64,000 nucleotides of DNA from Puccinia triticina (taxonomy: Eukaryota > Basidiomycota > Pucciniomycetes > Pucciniales > Pucciniaceae): contig NC_070559.1 of NCBI RefSeq assembly GCF_026914185.1, positions 5,935,501 to 5,999,500 of the forward strand, in the 5' to 3' direction. The notes below the pieces were generated by a model. It saw only the letters and a program-made list of their open reading frames with translations, searched no databases and was not told where the DNA came from. The first letter of the stretch is position 1. Each line of letters begins with the position of its first letter. This document shows, one piece after another, positions 1 through 10,967 of the stretch. The position numbers were made by a program, and so were the translations under genes.

Positions 1-239
1 GTTGAGGAGGGAACATGCTTCTTTCGCTTGAGGGGGTGTGCTTGTTGGGAGCAGGTCTTGGGCATGGTGATTTGTGAGTGTAATTGTATGGTACCAGTTG
101 CCAGTTTGTCTTTGCTGAGTCAATTTCAGTGCTGACGCCCCCGCAAACCAGTGATTGGTGGCCCAGCGGGAGCGCCGCGCAATTGGTGTAGCCTGGGAGC
201 ACAGGGCACGGGTTGTTACATGGGTACCTGCCAGCTTTG

Positions 240-430
240 CGGGTCTGTAATCGGGTTGGCGGGTTGACCCAACAGTCAAAATGGCTGCCCAAACCCAACC
301 CAAAAATCTAGCGGGTCTGTGGCGGGTTGGGTTGAAAATCAATTTTTCAGACAAAAGCCAACCTAAACCCGGCCCCAGACCCAACAAGGGTTGGGTACCC
401 GCCAGGTTGACCCGACCCACTTTCATTCCT
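240..430. repeat. Fold-back repeat built on CGGGTTGG / CCAACCCG
   Basis: GC-rich stretch in which GGGTTGG-type words on the left are answered by CCAACCC-type words on the right, around an AT-rich centre near 335-350. It would fold on itself and looks like a small non-autonomous element. No clear target duplication was found. Confidence 0.4.
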
Positions 431-1242
431 AGTGTCACTCTTGTTGTTCCACAGCCAATAATTGAGTATTCTGGATACAGCAGGTCTGCAGTACCAAAGT
501 CTTTATAACAGCCTATGCTACTTCAGTGAAATGTGACAAGAGCAAAGTATTTTTCATAAGGCGGTGCTGTTTGTTTTTGGAATAAAAACAATTCCACAAT
601 GCAAAACATTGCCTGTCAGTGGTCACTTGGCTGAAGAAATATTTTAGCATAAGGATAGGTACATTCTTGGCAACACTTTTGTGCATTGAAGCAGCTTGCA
701 TACAAAATTGTGATCATGATGAACCAAACACAAAGCTTCAACAGAGAGATAAGGATGTGTTGACATTGAGTGACATATCATTTCACAACCACTTCACCTA
801 CAGTTACCCTTGTATTGGGAAGAAAGTTGAACCAAGTTACAGTTGACATTGAACTCACATCATACCAAGCAACTGGTAAAATGTTATGGTCTGGCACTCT
901 CTAGAGAGTGCAACAAATCCTTCCCTGGTGAGAGAGATGTGGGATACCACAGTTAGGCTTGAAACTGAAATAAACCCATACAATGAAACAAAACAAAATC
1001 AAAAACTGACCAAGCTTCTTGAGAAACACACTGGATAGATTTGTCGTCACCTTTTCTTTGGTTGTGGTGTGTGAGGAATGGTGTCAATTCTGGGAGGGAG
1101 GAAGTGGATGACAACTTCTGAGCTGACCAAACCTCCGCCGTCTAGCTCGTGAGTGATGAATTTTGGCTGAGTTGTGGGTGTGCTGCGGCCCAGCTGGTGG
1201 ATGTAGGCTGCCCCGGCGGAGTGGCAGGGGAGCACGGCGACG
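431..1242. other. Upstream region of the TTC27-like gene, no gene seen
   Basis: No coding region is supported here. A perfect 18-bp palindrome (arms GCACTCTCT) sits at 894-911. The last 200 bases become GC-rich toward the start codon at 1243, so the promoter is presumably here, but I see no diagnostic element. Confidence 0.4.
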
Positions 1243-4010
1243 ATGGCCAGCGCCGAATACTCGCTGATCGACTCGGCCCAGAGGAAACCCACCCCGCCAG
1301 CAGCCATCGCCGACTTCCTCCGCCAGCGATGGGCCGAGCTCATTACCCCCAGCTGCTTCGAGCTCGACGCGGACTACCGGCTGAGCCTCAAGCCGAGAGA
1401 AACCGCCGAGCAGCCGCCACTCGCCACCCTCGCAGCCATCGCCAGCCTGCTCTCGGTCTACGTCCAGACCAACTACACCGGGCCAGCCCACGCCGGCCGC
1501 CCCCCCATCGCGGTCCTCGCCCAGACTAGCGATCCAGACGCAGAAGCAGAACTCAACGCAGCCAGCCTCGATGCACTCTCACTCGCCGGCGAGCCAGCCT
1601 ACCATCTCGCCAAGTCGGCAACATTCCTGCTCATGGCCATCCTGCTCATCGACCAGCTCAGCTCGTCGGCCGCCGAATTCCCAACGGTCATCTGGTGGAA
1701 ACTCAGGGCAGAGATCCTCCGCAGACAGCTCTTCGACCAGCCAATCCCTCTCCCCAGCCAGCTGCTCGATCAGATCCACCGTCTCGCCCATGCTCTCCCC
1801 TCAGCCGATCCCTGCGACCTTGACCTGTTGCCCATGCTGACCCTCGAACGTGGGCTGGCTGAACATCTGACGGGCAACGAGAAGGCGGCCAATCGGCTGT
1901 TCAGAGACGCGGTCTCTCAGGCTAAATTCGAATGTAAGCCTCCCCATCAGCAATCGCCAGTCATTTGATGATATTGACGATTATTTCCCTCTCAGATCAA
2001 CTGACTGGTATCCCAGGAAAAAGGACCAAATTCCAGGAAAAGGAGATCAGTCAACTCGTCGTCCTGGCCCAAAGTCGCACTCGGCCCACCACCGCAACTG
2101 CCACTTCATCCACAGCCGTCCCCAGCCCATCCACCCAAGAGTCGATGCCTGTCACCCTCACACTAGATGACGATACACTCATGGAGAAAACTCAGTTCAC
2201 CCAATCAGCAGACTCGCCCTTGCAGCTCGACCCCTCAAACCAACCCAGCCTCTATCCGCTCGACCAAGCACTCCTCCTAGCCCTCTCCCTCTCGATCAAA
2301 AACACCAGCCCGGCCCACGGACTGACGAACGCCCAGATGGCCCCATTCATCGAACGCGTGCTCGAGAACCCCAACAACTGGTCGATCCACAGCATGGCCC
2401 TGCTCATCCGCAGTCGGCTCGAGGCCCATCGCACCCGGACCGTCGAGCGAGGCCTGTTACAGCTCCAAGCACTGGTCGACCAACTGAGCAAGGATGCCGA
2501 GAATGACCCGGCCGACAAGTCCACGGCACTCGAGAGAGTCCGCTGGACATGGAGTCTGGCGCTCCCCTCACGATGGGAGCTCGAGAGGGAGCTCGGACAG
2601 AAATTCAGCGGACTGGGCCTCACCCGGAGCGCGCTAGAGATCTTCGAGCGCCTCGAGATGTGGGAACACGTCGTCCAGTGTCACCTCAACCTGGACTCCA
2701 AGACGATCGGTATCAGTCTGGTCCGGGAACTCATCGAGGGCAAGAAGATCGAGTCGAGCCTCAAGATGTCCCGCTCTCGCTCGACGAGGGAGCCGAAAAG
2801 ACTCGGCAAACTCTGGTGTCTGCTCGCCGAACTCGAGGGCAAGCCCGAGCATTGGGAGACCGCCTGGACCGTCAGCCAACACACCTCGAGTCGTGCCATG
2901 CGCTCCCTGGGCGCACACCACTTTATGCAGGGCGACTATCCGAAAGCCAAGCAGTGTCTCCTCCGTGCCCTCGACATCAACCCCCTCTTCAACAAGACCT
3001 GGTTCATCTATGGATGTGCAGCGATGAGGACCGACGATTGGGATGAGGCCGAGCGCGCCTTCCGGCGATGTGTCGGCCTGGACGATGAGGACGCCGAGGC
3101 ATGGAACAATCTGGCAACGGTCCATCTCAAGAAGGCCAGTCTGATCGACGAGTCGGAGCAGCCGAAGGAGGGTGAAGAAGGCGAGCTGAAACTGAAGCCT
3201 CTGTTATCTGATGAGGATGGTGACTTGGTAGGCGGTACCGAACCGGAAGACCAGTCCGAGTCATTATCAGGAGGCAAGTTTTCGCGGCCGATGGCGGCGT
3301 TCTACGCGCTCCAACAGGCCGTCAAGCTGTCGTACGACTCGTGGCGGATGTACACGAACTACATGCTGATCGCGATGAGTGTGGGAGAGTACATGGAGGC
3401 GACGCGGGCGTTTGGGCGGGTGATCGAGATGCGGGGGGAGGCGGGGATGGATATGGAAGTGTTAGAGAAGCTGGTGAAGGTGATCAAGCTGCAACGGTCG
3501 TGCGATCCGGCCGGCACGGAGGGGACGATCGAGAAGGCGGCGGCGGCGGACAGCAGACAGGGCAGACTGTTCGAGCGTCTCGTCGACGTCTTCGACCGCG
3601 TCGTGCTCCCCAAGACCCCCACTATGCCCCTCGTCTGGGAGCTCCGATCCGAGCTCGCAGAGCTCGGGGACCAGCCGGAGGCCGCCCTACGCTTCCAGAT
3701 GGAAGCCTATCGCGTCGGCGTCTCGGCCACCACCGACCAATGGCTCAGCTCCGTCGACCAATGGCTCACAGCTACCGACCTCCTCAAACGCACCCTCCTG
3801 AAACTCATCCGCATCGGCCCCACCCTCTCCTCCCCCAATACTACTACTACTACTACCAGTGATACCCCTGCTGAAAAATCCGCATTTGTTAATTGGAAAT
3901 GGCAGGCTAAAAACCTTGCTAAGAATTTCTTGGCCAAGTCTCGTTCCACCTTCGAGTCTCATCCCTCTTTTGATCTTTTGGAAGAATTCTCTGCTTCTCT
4001 TTTCTCGTAA
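1243..4010 (+). CDS. TTC27/Emw1-like tetratricopeptide repeat protein, two exons
   Basis: Exons 1243-1933 and 1996-4010 give 901 residues. The 62-bp phase-1 intron starts GTAAGC and ends CTCAG; splicing creates the junction TYR-Gln-Leu-Thr and keeps the frame open. Family marks are an N-terminal QTNYTGP block (near residue 80), LTGIPGKRTKFQEKE just after the junction, and consecutive TPR helices around residues 525-610 (GDYPKAKQCLLRALDINP, DDWDEAERAFRRCVGLD, EAWNNLATVHLKKA). Animal TTC27 is about 840 residues, so the protein is close to full length. Yeast Emw1 is an essential TPR protein linked to cell-wall integrity; in this organism a cytoplasmic scaffold role is inferred from the family only. 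An acidic insertion follows the TPRs (about residues 610-640). Codons are distinctly C-rich compared with the other genes here. The start is the first in-frame ATG followed by conserved sequence. The gene converges on the next one, whose stop is at 4431. Confidence 0.9.
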
Positions 4011-4430
4011 AAACAATCTTGTTTTCGTGCATAGCATTCTCTGCTTTTCTCTCTCCCACCAAGGTCCTACCGGACTTGCTGTTTGCCCACTGTAAAAAAC
4101 ATGTCGGGCAGTGTGCGGGTGGTTATCTGGATGTTGCGGACGCCAGTGGGCGGTCCTCCGACTCCTCCAACAAAACTTGGTGCGATCCTACATTAAAAAG
4201 GTTGCCTGATGAGTTCGCAACAAATCTATCTACACACCAGCTTGTAAAGCCATTGTGGCCCACATCGCAACAAGATATATTTATGCTCATGTGTGTGTGT
4301 TGCGCAGGGGAGTCTAATAACAATGAGAAAACCTTCCAATACGAATAAAATTCAAATCAAACAAATAAAAAAAAATAAAAAAATAAAATAACCAATGGCC
4401 GATGATAGTGGTGCCTAAACCGTTTCAATT
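4011..4430. other. Spacer between two convergent genes
   Basis: No gene supported. It must hold the 3' ends of both neighbouring transcripts. An A-rich run (about 4365-4392) ends it. Confidence 0.4.
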
Positions 4431-7400
4431 TCAGGCACGTAACATGTTTATCAAGTAACCCTTGGCGGGCTCCGACATAATATATCCCTTTCCATTTTTG
4501 GTGAAGGTGCTCAAGATACTCTTCAGTGACTGCCAAGGATGCCTGACGAAGTACCGAATACCTTCCAACTGTCCTGCCAAGACGAATGCGAAACGTTCAT
4601 GAACACGATACGTGGAGACATGAGGATTGGGAGGAACGAGACAGAAATCCGAGTGCCAAGTCGAATAGGCCAACTTCTCGTATTCAGAACAATCCTCGAC
4701 AACGCCATGCAAGTGCTTGATGACTTCTGATTGGCCTGTCCCGGAGATCCCGGTATAATACTCGTTCAATATCTTCACATTAAGACCCAAGTCAGCCCAG
4801 ATCAACTCTGTGCCTCTGTAGTTGCCCATCCCACCGCGACCATGTACCCGCAGACTGAGCTCCCTCACTCGGTCCTGGTATAACTGGCCACAATTCCTGT
4901 AGAGCCAGGCTCGTTCGGCGGATTCCACCCATGGTAGCACATAAACTCCCTCGTCAACAACAAGCATCATGTCAGAATAAGCACGCTCAAGACTCCACCT
5001 GTCCCAGACACTATCCTGTAGATTTTTCGAGCCGAATTGAAGTGCGTCTCCTATCAACAACATCGAGAGAATGTCGACTCCGAATTCTCGACTGGCTGTC
5101 TCGAGGTCAAATGATGTCCACCAGCGGCGAGGATAGCTACGTTCATGGAGATAATATGTTAATAGCAGTCGTTCCTTGCCCTTAGCTCCCCCATAAATAC
5201 TGTTGAGCACGTAAACAACATGCAGTTTTCCAATGAAATCTTTTTTGGTCTTGCTGGCTCTTGGACCTAAAGTCGACGTGGGAATCTCGACGATCGAGCC
5301 AGGATCCTCGGAGAGTCCGAAACGCTTCTCTAAATTCGCCGCCTGTCTCCCCGTCATCATCCCCTCCCTAATCCAAGACTGCTTTAATTTCGTCCAATTC
5401 CTGGAAATACTGTGATATCGTAAGGTGCGCAAAAATGCAAATAAGCGTCGGGTGCCTTCGGTCTTCCCTAAGATCTTGTGGATCTCATCGATCGCTTGAT
5501 TTCGCTCCTTCCCAGTCATCTCCTTGAATCTCTCGTACACTATCGTATCTTTATATTCCGGTGAGATCCCATAATGAGCTTCCTGATGGTCGAGGTTCAA
5601 TTGCAATGCAAATCTGACCATAAAACTTATATCTAATCTCTTGTGTTCCCAACGTGCCACAACGTCCTTTCCCCATCGGTCAAAAAACATCTGAATTGTC
5701 GGTTCTGAATACATGGCTAACCGTTTACTTTGTAGTCTCGATCTCTGCTGTCGGGATCCTTGACCAAAAAGATCTGAAAGTTGACGGTCGGTTTCCACCT
5801 TCAAGCCATTTTGATTGATCTCGAAAGGATTCATCAGTGTGAATGAAAGCTCAGATGATTTTGGCGATTCTCTAAGTCTTTGTAATTCGAGCTCTAATGA
5901 CTCGGCTTGATAATCATAATCGATGTCGAACTTCATCGGCACATCCGATGATATTTGCGTGAATGTTTTGGGGGTGTTGTGCTGTTCCTTGGCAAGAATA
6001 TCGATTATGTTTTGCTCATCCTGGCTGATAGAGGGAGAATTATGATTTGTAGTATGATGAGGTGACAAATTCTTGTTGTTGCTGTTGTCAATCTTTGGCG
6101 TTTGGTCAGCCATTTGATCATTTGCCTTGACTGCTGAAAAATCTATAACAGGATTGTCAGAGACCACGCTTTCCGGTATAGTGGTACCACTTGATCTCAG
6201 ACCAGATGCTGTCTTTAGGCTGGAGCTTGAATCCTCTGCTTTATAACCATCTGAATCCTTTCTGGCATCTGAACTGCGAATAAGGTTCACCGTTGGAGAT
6301 CCAGAAATTCCTGTTGGTTTTTTGTTCTTTCTATATTCTCCTGGTGAGCTTAAGAGAGGTTTATGTTTAAAATTTGGGTTTGATTCTGGTTTATTACTCC
6401 CTGACATTGGTGGTGATTTTTTGTCCTTATTAACTGGTAATTTACTACTTGAACTACTGCCTACACTCATGTTCTGCATCTGATTACTTTGTTTTCTTGG
6501 TTCCATATCCAACTTTTGAAGCCTACTCTGAACAAGACTTTTCTTGGTAGAATTTTCTTTTTGGTTTCCACTACTATCTGAATTATCAATGAATACCTTG
6601 TTGGCTGTTCCCATCTTTGGATCTGATCTCTTAATTTTCAATTCCTTTTCTGTCTTGATCAGTTGATCAGGCTGGACTGCTACATGATCAATCATGAATC
6701 TCACTTTTGATTTATGATTATGTTTGTTCTTTGTATCTGGATAAGTTTCTATTTTTTTGATCTGATCATCAATTTTTTTAACTTTTTTTGTTTGGTTGTC
6801 TAGTAAAATTTTGATGGGTTTATTCTTATCAGTTTTAGATTTCTCTTTTTGGTAATCAGGTTGAGGTTTCTTCAACTTTTCTGATTTCTGGATTATAGGA
6901 TGTAGATCAGTATGCAATTCACTCTCCTGATTAGACTGTTTTATGTTCATATTTCTTTTCATATCTTCCATCTTAAACTTGCTTGTTTCATGGCCTTGGT
7001 TGCTTGTACCTGTTTTGTCATCTTGAGCAGCATCAAACAAAGATCTGTCTGATTTGCCTGGAGAGACCTGAAAGTTTTCTAGAACCTGTGATGCTACAGA
7101 AGAGTCAGGAGATTTTGAATTGCTTGGACTTGGATATTGATCATCTCGATCAAGAAAATTTCCCCCAGGGAACTCTTGGTTGTCCCCAGGTGAACTCATC
7201 TATGAAAAATAATGAAATGAAAAATAAAAGATTGTTTTGTATATCCTTTAGTCAGTATTTTTCCCTTATGGGATTCAAGATCAACCAAAAACAACTGGAG
7301 GCCCACTCTCAAAATATCATCATGAAGTGGATGTTTCTGAAATTGCCTATCATTTTCTTTTCCTTTACCAAGAGAATCTCCCTGCTAAAGGAAATTAAGA

Positions 7401-8507
7401 TAAGTTGGTAGTGAACTGCTGCTAAAAGCAATTTACCATTTGGTTTGGGAAGCTATTCTGAGTACCTACCAGATCAGATTTTTGAGGTTTCAAATTCTTT
7501 GGTTTTGGGGGTTTCTGATTTCTGAATTGATTCTTATTATAAGAATTTCTCAAACTTTCTTTGCTTCCATTCCCTTGTTTAAATTCACCTTCTGGGCTTC
7601 TGATCTTTCTGCTGAATTCATTTCTGAAATTTTCTGGATATGCGCCAGTGACAGAAGAATATTTTGAGTTCCACACAGGATTGCTCAATCCCAGAGAAGG
7701 AGAGTTGGAATAATAATTCAAGTTTTCCCTAGGGTATCTCGAGTAGCCAGAGGAATACTCCACGTTTCCAGAAGGAAGATACCAGGATGGATGTGTGTGA
7801 TGTTTATAATCACTATGTTGATTATTATAGTCCAGCATTGTCAATCCTTCTTTAGCTCGACGGCTCGAAATTTTTCCAAAATCCAAGTGCTTAGCTGAAC
7901 CAAACAACTTGTTGTCATTAAAGTGGTTCGGGGGTTCATGGTAAGCATCTCCGTTGCCAATGCCCTGGAGTATCAGTGCATTCTTGAATGTCAGCCACGA
8001 ACGTACAATTAACAAAAAACGTGTGCCAGTGCCACTTACTACTGCATCAGTTCTGTGCAAGTCGCTGTTTGGCTCAGTTCCCCCCTCCTTGAGCTGGGAC
8101 CAATCCACCCATGGTGTATGCTGGTCCTGGTCATCAACATGATGCACAGACGGTGAGAAGCTTCCTCCCTCCGGAATTAACATGCTAGTCCTTATGTTTG
8201 AATTCAAGTTTGTAGCTTCTGAAAAATCATTTCTCCGCGAGCTTTCCATTTCACTGGTACATTCCTCCGTCGGGCTTGGACTCGAATCTATACCCAAGAA
8301 GGCCACAACGCGATCCACGGTATTCCAGTCGCACGACTCTGGATGGTGTATTCCAGCGGTAGCTAATCGAGTGGCATCGGTTCCGGCTTCGTGTGCGATG
8401 GCCGCGCCGGTAGCTATGTGTATAGTGGCTTTGATCCTACTCGCAATAGCCAACAGGATCCACAATTTGGATGATTGCCGAATCAATCGATGCCTGTGAG
8501 GACACAT
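4431..8507 (-). CDS. Unrecognised large protein with possible signal sequence, three exons
   Basis: Proposed exons on the minus strand are 8507-8040, 7964-7470 and 7199-4431 (1243 residues). The 270-bp intron (GTAGGT...CATAG) is phase 0 and its acceptor lies directly before an ATG, so that Met is probably internal. The 75-bp interval 8039-7965 has a strong donor (GTAAGT) and a CTCCAG acceptor but is also a stop-free multiple of three, so retention adds 25 residues. I chose the Met at 8507 because it is followed by basic residues and a hydrophobic run (LWILLAIA); an upstream Met at 8591 would add a Pro run encoded by a G/C homopolymer. The middle is Ser/Lys/Asn-rich and probably disordered (about residues 330-820). 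The C-terminal 400 residues are dense and ordered, Trp/Tyr-rich, with no cysteine pattern. I recognise no domain. A rust-specific secreted or membrane-passing protein is possible but unproven. Confidence 0.6.
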
Positions 8508-9185
8508 TTTCAGAATAATTGAGATTGGATTAAAAATCAGTGCAACAATGAAGTAAAATCCTTGTGTGTGTGAGGGGGGGGGGGGGGGCATACATGAATA
8601 TCCTCTCGTCTACTTGGTTTCCGCCGCCGTTACCTACCATTCATGGCTGGCAGACTATTGAACAGTTAAGCTGAGGCTGTAAAGTCTGACCACACTCGCC
8701 CAGTCTTGATTGTCTGCGCAAACCGAACATAACGCAAGTCTCTCCGAGGAGGTTGGCGTCTCCTCGGTATTTACGCTCATGTGCAAACGCAGCCGTTCGT
8801 GCCTCAAGTGTGTCTCGCGGCCCCCAGCCAAACTCGAGATACTTTAGAGGGCTATGAACGGGCGGAAAGGTCGAATTTATTAACGCAGAAGCCTCCGCCG
8901 GACTTGTTTCGGGAGAGGAACTACACTGGTGTTGCGGCGAGAAAGAGACAAGTTATATCCATGAATAAACACTTTTAAAAACCCATACATTGGGAAGAGT
9001 CGAGACCGTCAAAGTTCTTTTGGGGTGTTTCAATGTTTGTCGGCGCCATTTTTGAAAAATGCGTGCTACCCGGTGCCTCAAAATTACCAGAAGCTGGCGC
9101 CTCTGGCTGAGAGCACCGAGACGCGCTCGAGCTTAACAAAGCCTCCCAGTGAGGCAGCCCCGCAGAACTTAGCTAATTCCCTCCT
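8508..9185. other. Upstream spacer with a G homopolymer
   Basis: No gene supported. A run of about 12 G (near 8577-8588) lies just upstream of the chosen start of the minus-strand gene. The remainder should contain its promoter. Confidence 0.35.
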
Positions 9186-9560
9186 CGGGGAGCGAACGAG
9201 AGGAGTAAACACTCCCCTCAATGACCGATTCTCTCCGGTCATCGAGAGGAGTAAACACTCCCCTCTATGACCAGGTCCGTTCCGGTCATCAAGAGGAGTA
9301 AACATTCCCCTCAATGACTGGGTCTGTTCTGGTCATCAAGAGCAGTGTTTCCTCCACTCAATGACCGGGTTCGCTCTGGTCATCCAGATACATGTATGGT
9401 TCTCTCCAGTCTCAGGTCATCAAGAGGAGTATAATATAAGAAACTCCTCTCAATGACTAGTGTTTCCTTCTCTTGATGACGGGGTCTGCTTTGGTCATTG
9501 AGATACATGCGTCCCGATGACCAGAACGTTCCAGTCATCGATATACGTGCATCCCGATGA
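9186..9560. repeat. CCGG-centred bipalindromic array, block A
   Basis: Several degenerate copies of a unit made of two palindromes: one of the form ATGACCGG...CCGGTCAT, the other GAGAGGAGT...ACTCCCCTC. Copies become more diverged after 9400. Same family as the long block at 24305-25110. Confidence 0.8.
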
Positions 9561-9901
9561 CCGGAACAAGGATTGCAGAGGGTGGTGGGTGGTGCTAGGT
9601 GGTGCTGGAGGAGTGAGCTGTCATTTTGTTATAATTGGAGCTGAGCCGCGACTGCTGTGAAATGTGTTTGCGGGCCGGGGAACACAGGCAAACTGCACCC
9701 CGGACCGTTGGAGATGCTCTTACCTGCAAAAACCTGTAGGCCTGAGAGCCCCAGGAATATCAGCCTGTATCAGGCTTTTTTCACTTTTCTCCTTTTTTGT
9801 AAATCAACCTTCAGCCTGCTGAGGCTGCCCCTTTGGTCTTAAGAAGTACTCGGGTGTGCACTTCTTTTGATGTAATTTAGGCCTTGTAGCTGCCTTAGTT
9901 A

Positions 9902-10357
9902 CAGCCATTCCAAAAAAGCTTGGCTTTGTTGGAAGGAATTTCCACCCAAACTTTGTATCGGATTTGCCAATAATCACTGGCAAGGTTGGACATATGTATA
10001 TTCATGCCCACCTCATTCTTATATGCAGGGTGCATATATAGCAGCCAGATGCCCTCAATCATCTTGTTCCTTTCATTTTTTCCTAATTCTGAGTTCAGAA
10101 TCAAGCGATTTGGCTGATTCTACCCTGGATGGCATGCTGATCAAGGTTGCGAGGTTGGAAGGTGCTGGTCCCAGCAGCCGGCGTGTTTTTTTTTGCTACC
10201 AAACGGCTTGATTGGTGGGATCCTGCAAGCGACTGCGCTTGCAGGTCTGGATATCATGTGTCCAACCTTGATGTTGGATGCACATACATTGGCAAATCCA
10301 GAAGGAATTTCCAGCAGAAATTCCTTCCAAAGAAGCCAAGCTTTTTCGGAATGGCTG
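9902..10357. mobile_element. 456-bp non-autonomous element related to the 10568 transposon
   Basis: Ends are CAGCCATTCC...GGAATGGCTG, flanked by TA on both sides (9900-9901 and 10358-10359). The terminal 45 bases, including AAAAAAGCTTGGCTT and GGAATTTCC, match the ends of the large transposon that starts 210 bp downstream. A second inverted block (CAAGGTTGGACA type) follows inside each end. It encodes nothing recognisable, so it is a miniature element probably moved by the same transposase. Confidence 0.8.
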
Positions 10358-10429
10358 TAAGTTAGGGAAAAAGGGGCAGTGCGTCGGGGTGCCAGGTGAT
10401 ATGAAGCCAATCCCAGCCGCTCTTCCAAC

Positions 10430-10541
10430 ACCAGGAAAAAACAATGATCACTTGCCTACAAGTGACATGAAAAATTACAAAGGCCCCTTTGTACTTTGCT
10501 ATGTCACTTGCAGACAAGTGATCATTGTTTTTTCCTGGTGC
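10430..10541. mobile_element. 112-bp fold-back element
   Basis: Arms of about 40 bases, CACCAGGAAAAAACAATGAT at the left and its complement ATCATTGTTTTTTCCTGGTG at the right, enclose about 30 bases. Almost the whole element is one hairpin. It lies between the miniature element and the large transposon. Confidence 0.75.
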
Positions 10542-10567
10542 AACCACATATTAAGTGGTTGTATATA

Positions 10568-10905
10568 CAGCCAATCCAAAAAAGCTTGGCTTCTTCGGAT
10601 GGAATTTCCAGCGGAAATTCCTTCTGGATTTGCCAAAGCTGCGGGAACTGTGCAGATAGTATCTGCACAGTTCCCACAGGTTACGTACGTACGCTAGTCA
10701 CACAACAACCCCTGCGCCCTCCATTGCCAGCAAGTGCCAGGCCCCACGACGTGGGTCTCTCCAATGGCGTCATTGCCCTCACCCCAGCCGGCCAAATCCG
10801 AACCGGATATTCCCCACGCCCAACGTCAATATCAAGGCTAGCGCCCCCCCCCCCCCCTCAGATTTTTTCCCTCCTCCCACCATCCGCCGGTCGATTCAGC
10901 AATCA
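10568..10905 (+). repeat. Left terminal inverted repeat of the two-gene transposon
   Basis: Matches the complement of 14681-15007 over its length. Contains a perfect palindrome at 10643-10675 (16-bp arms GGGAACTGTGCAGATA around one base), a TACGTACGTACG run, and a C homopolymer of about 14 near 10846-10858 that is shorter in the other copy. Confidence 0.88.
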
Positions 10906-10967
10906 GAGCAAAATGGGTAAGGCATTTTGCAGCCTTTTTCTCATTCCCCCGCACCTGTAGCTGATTA

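Noticed and set aside
2549..3862. Long alternative frames within the TTC27-like gene
   Set aside because: GC-rich codon use opens other frames; only the chosen frame shows TPR and family blocks.
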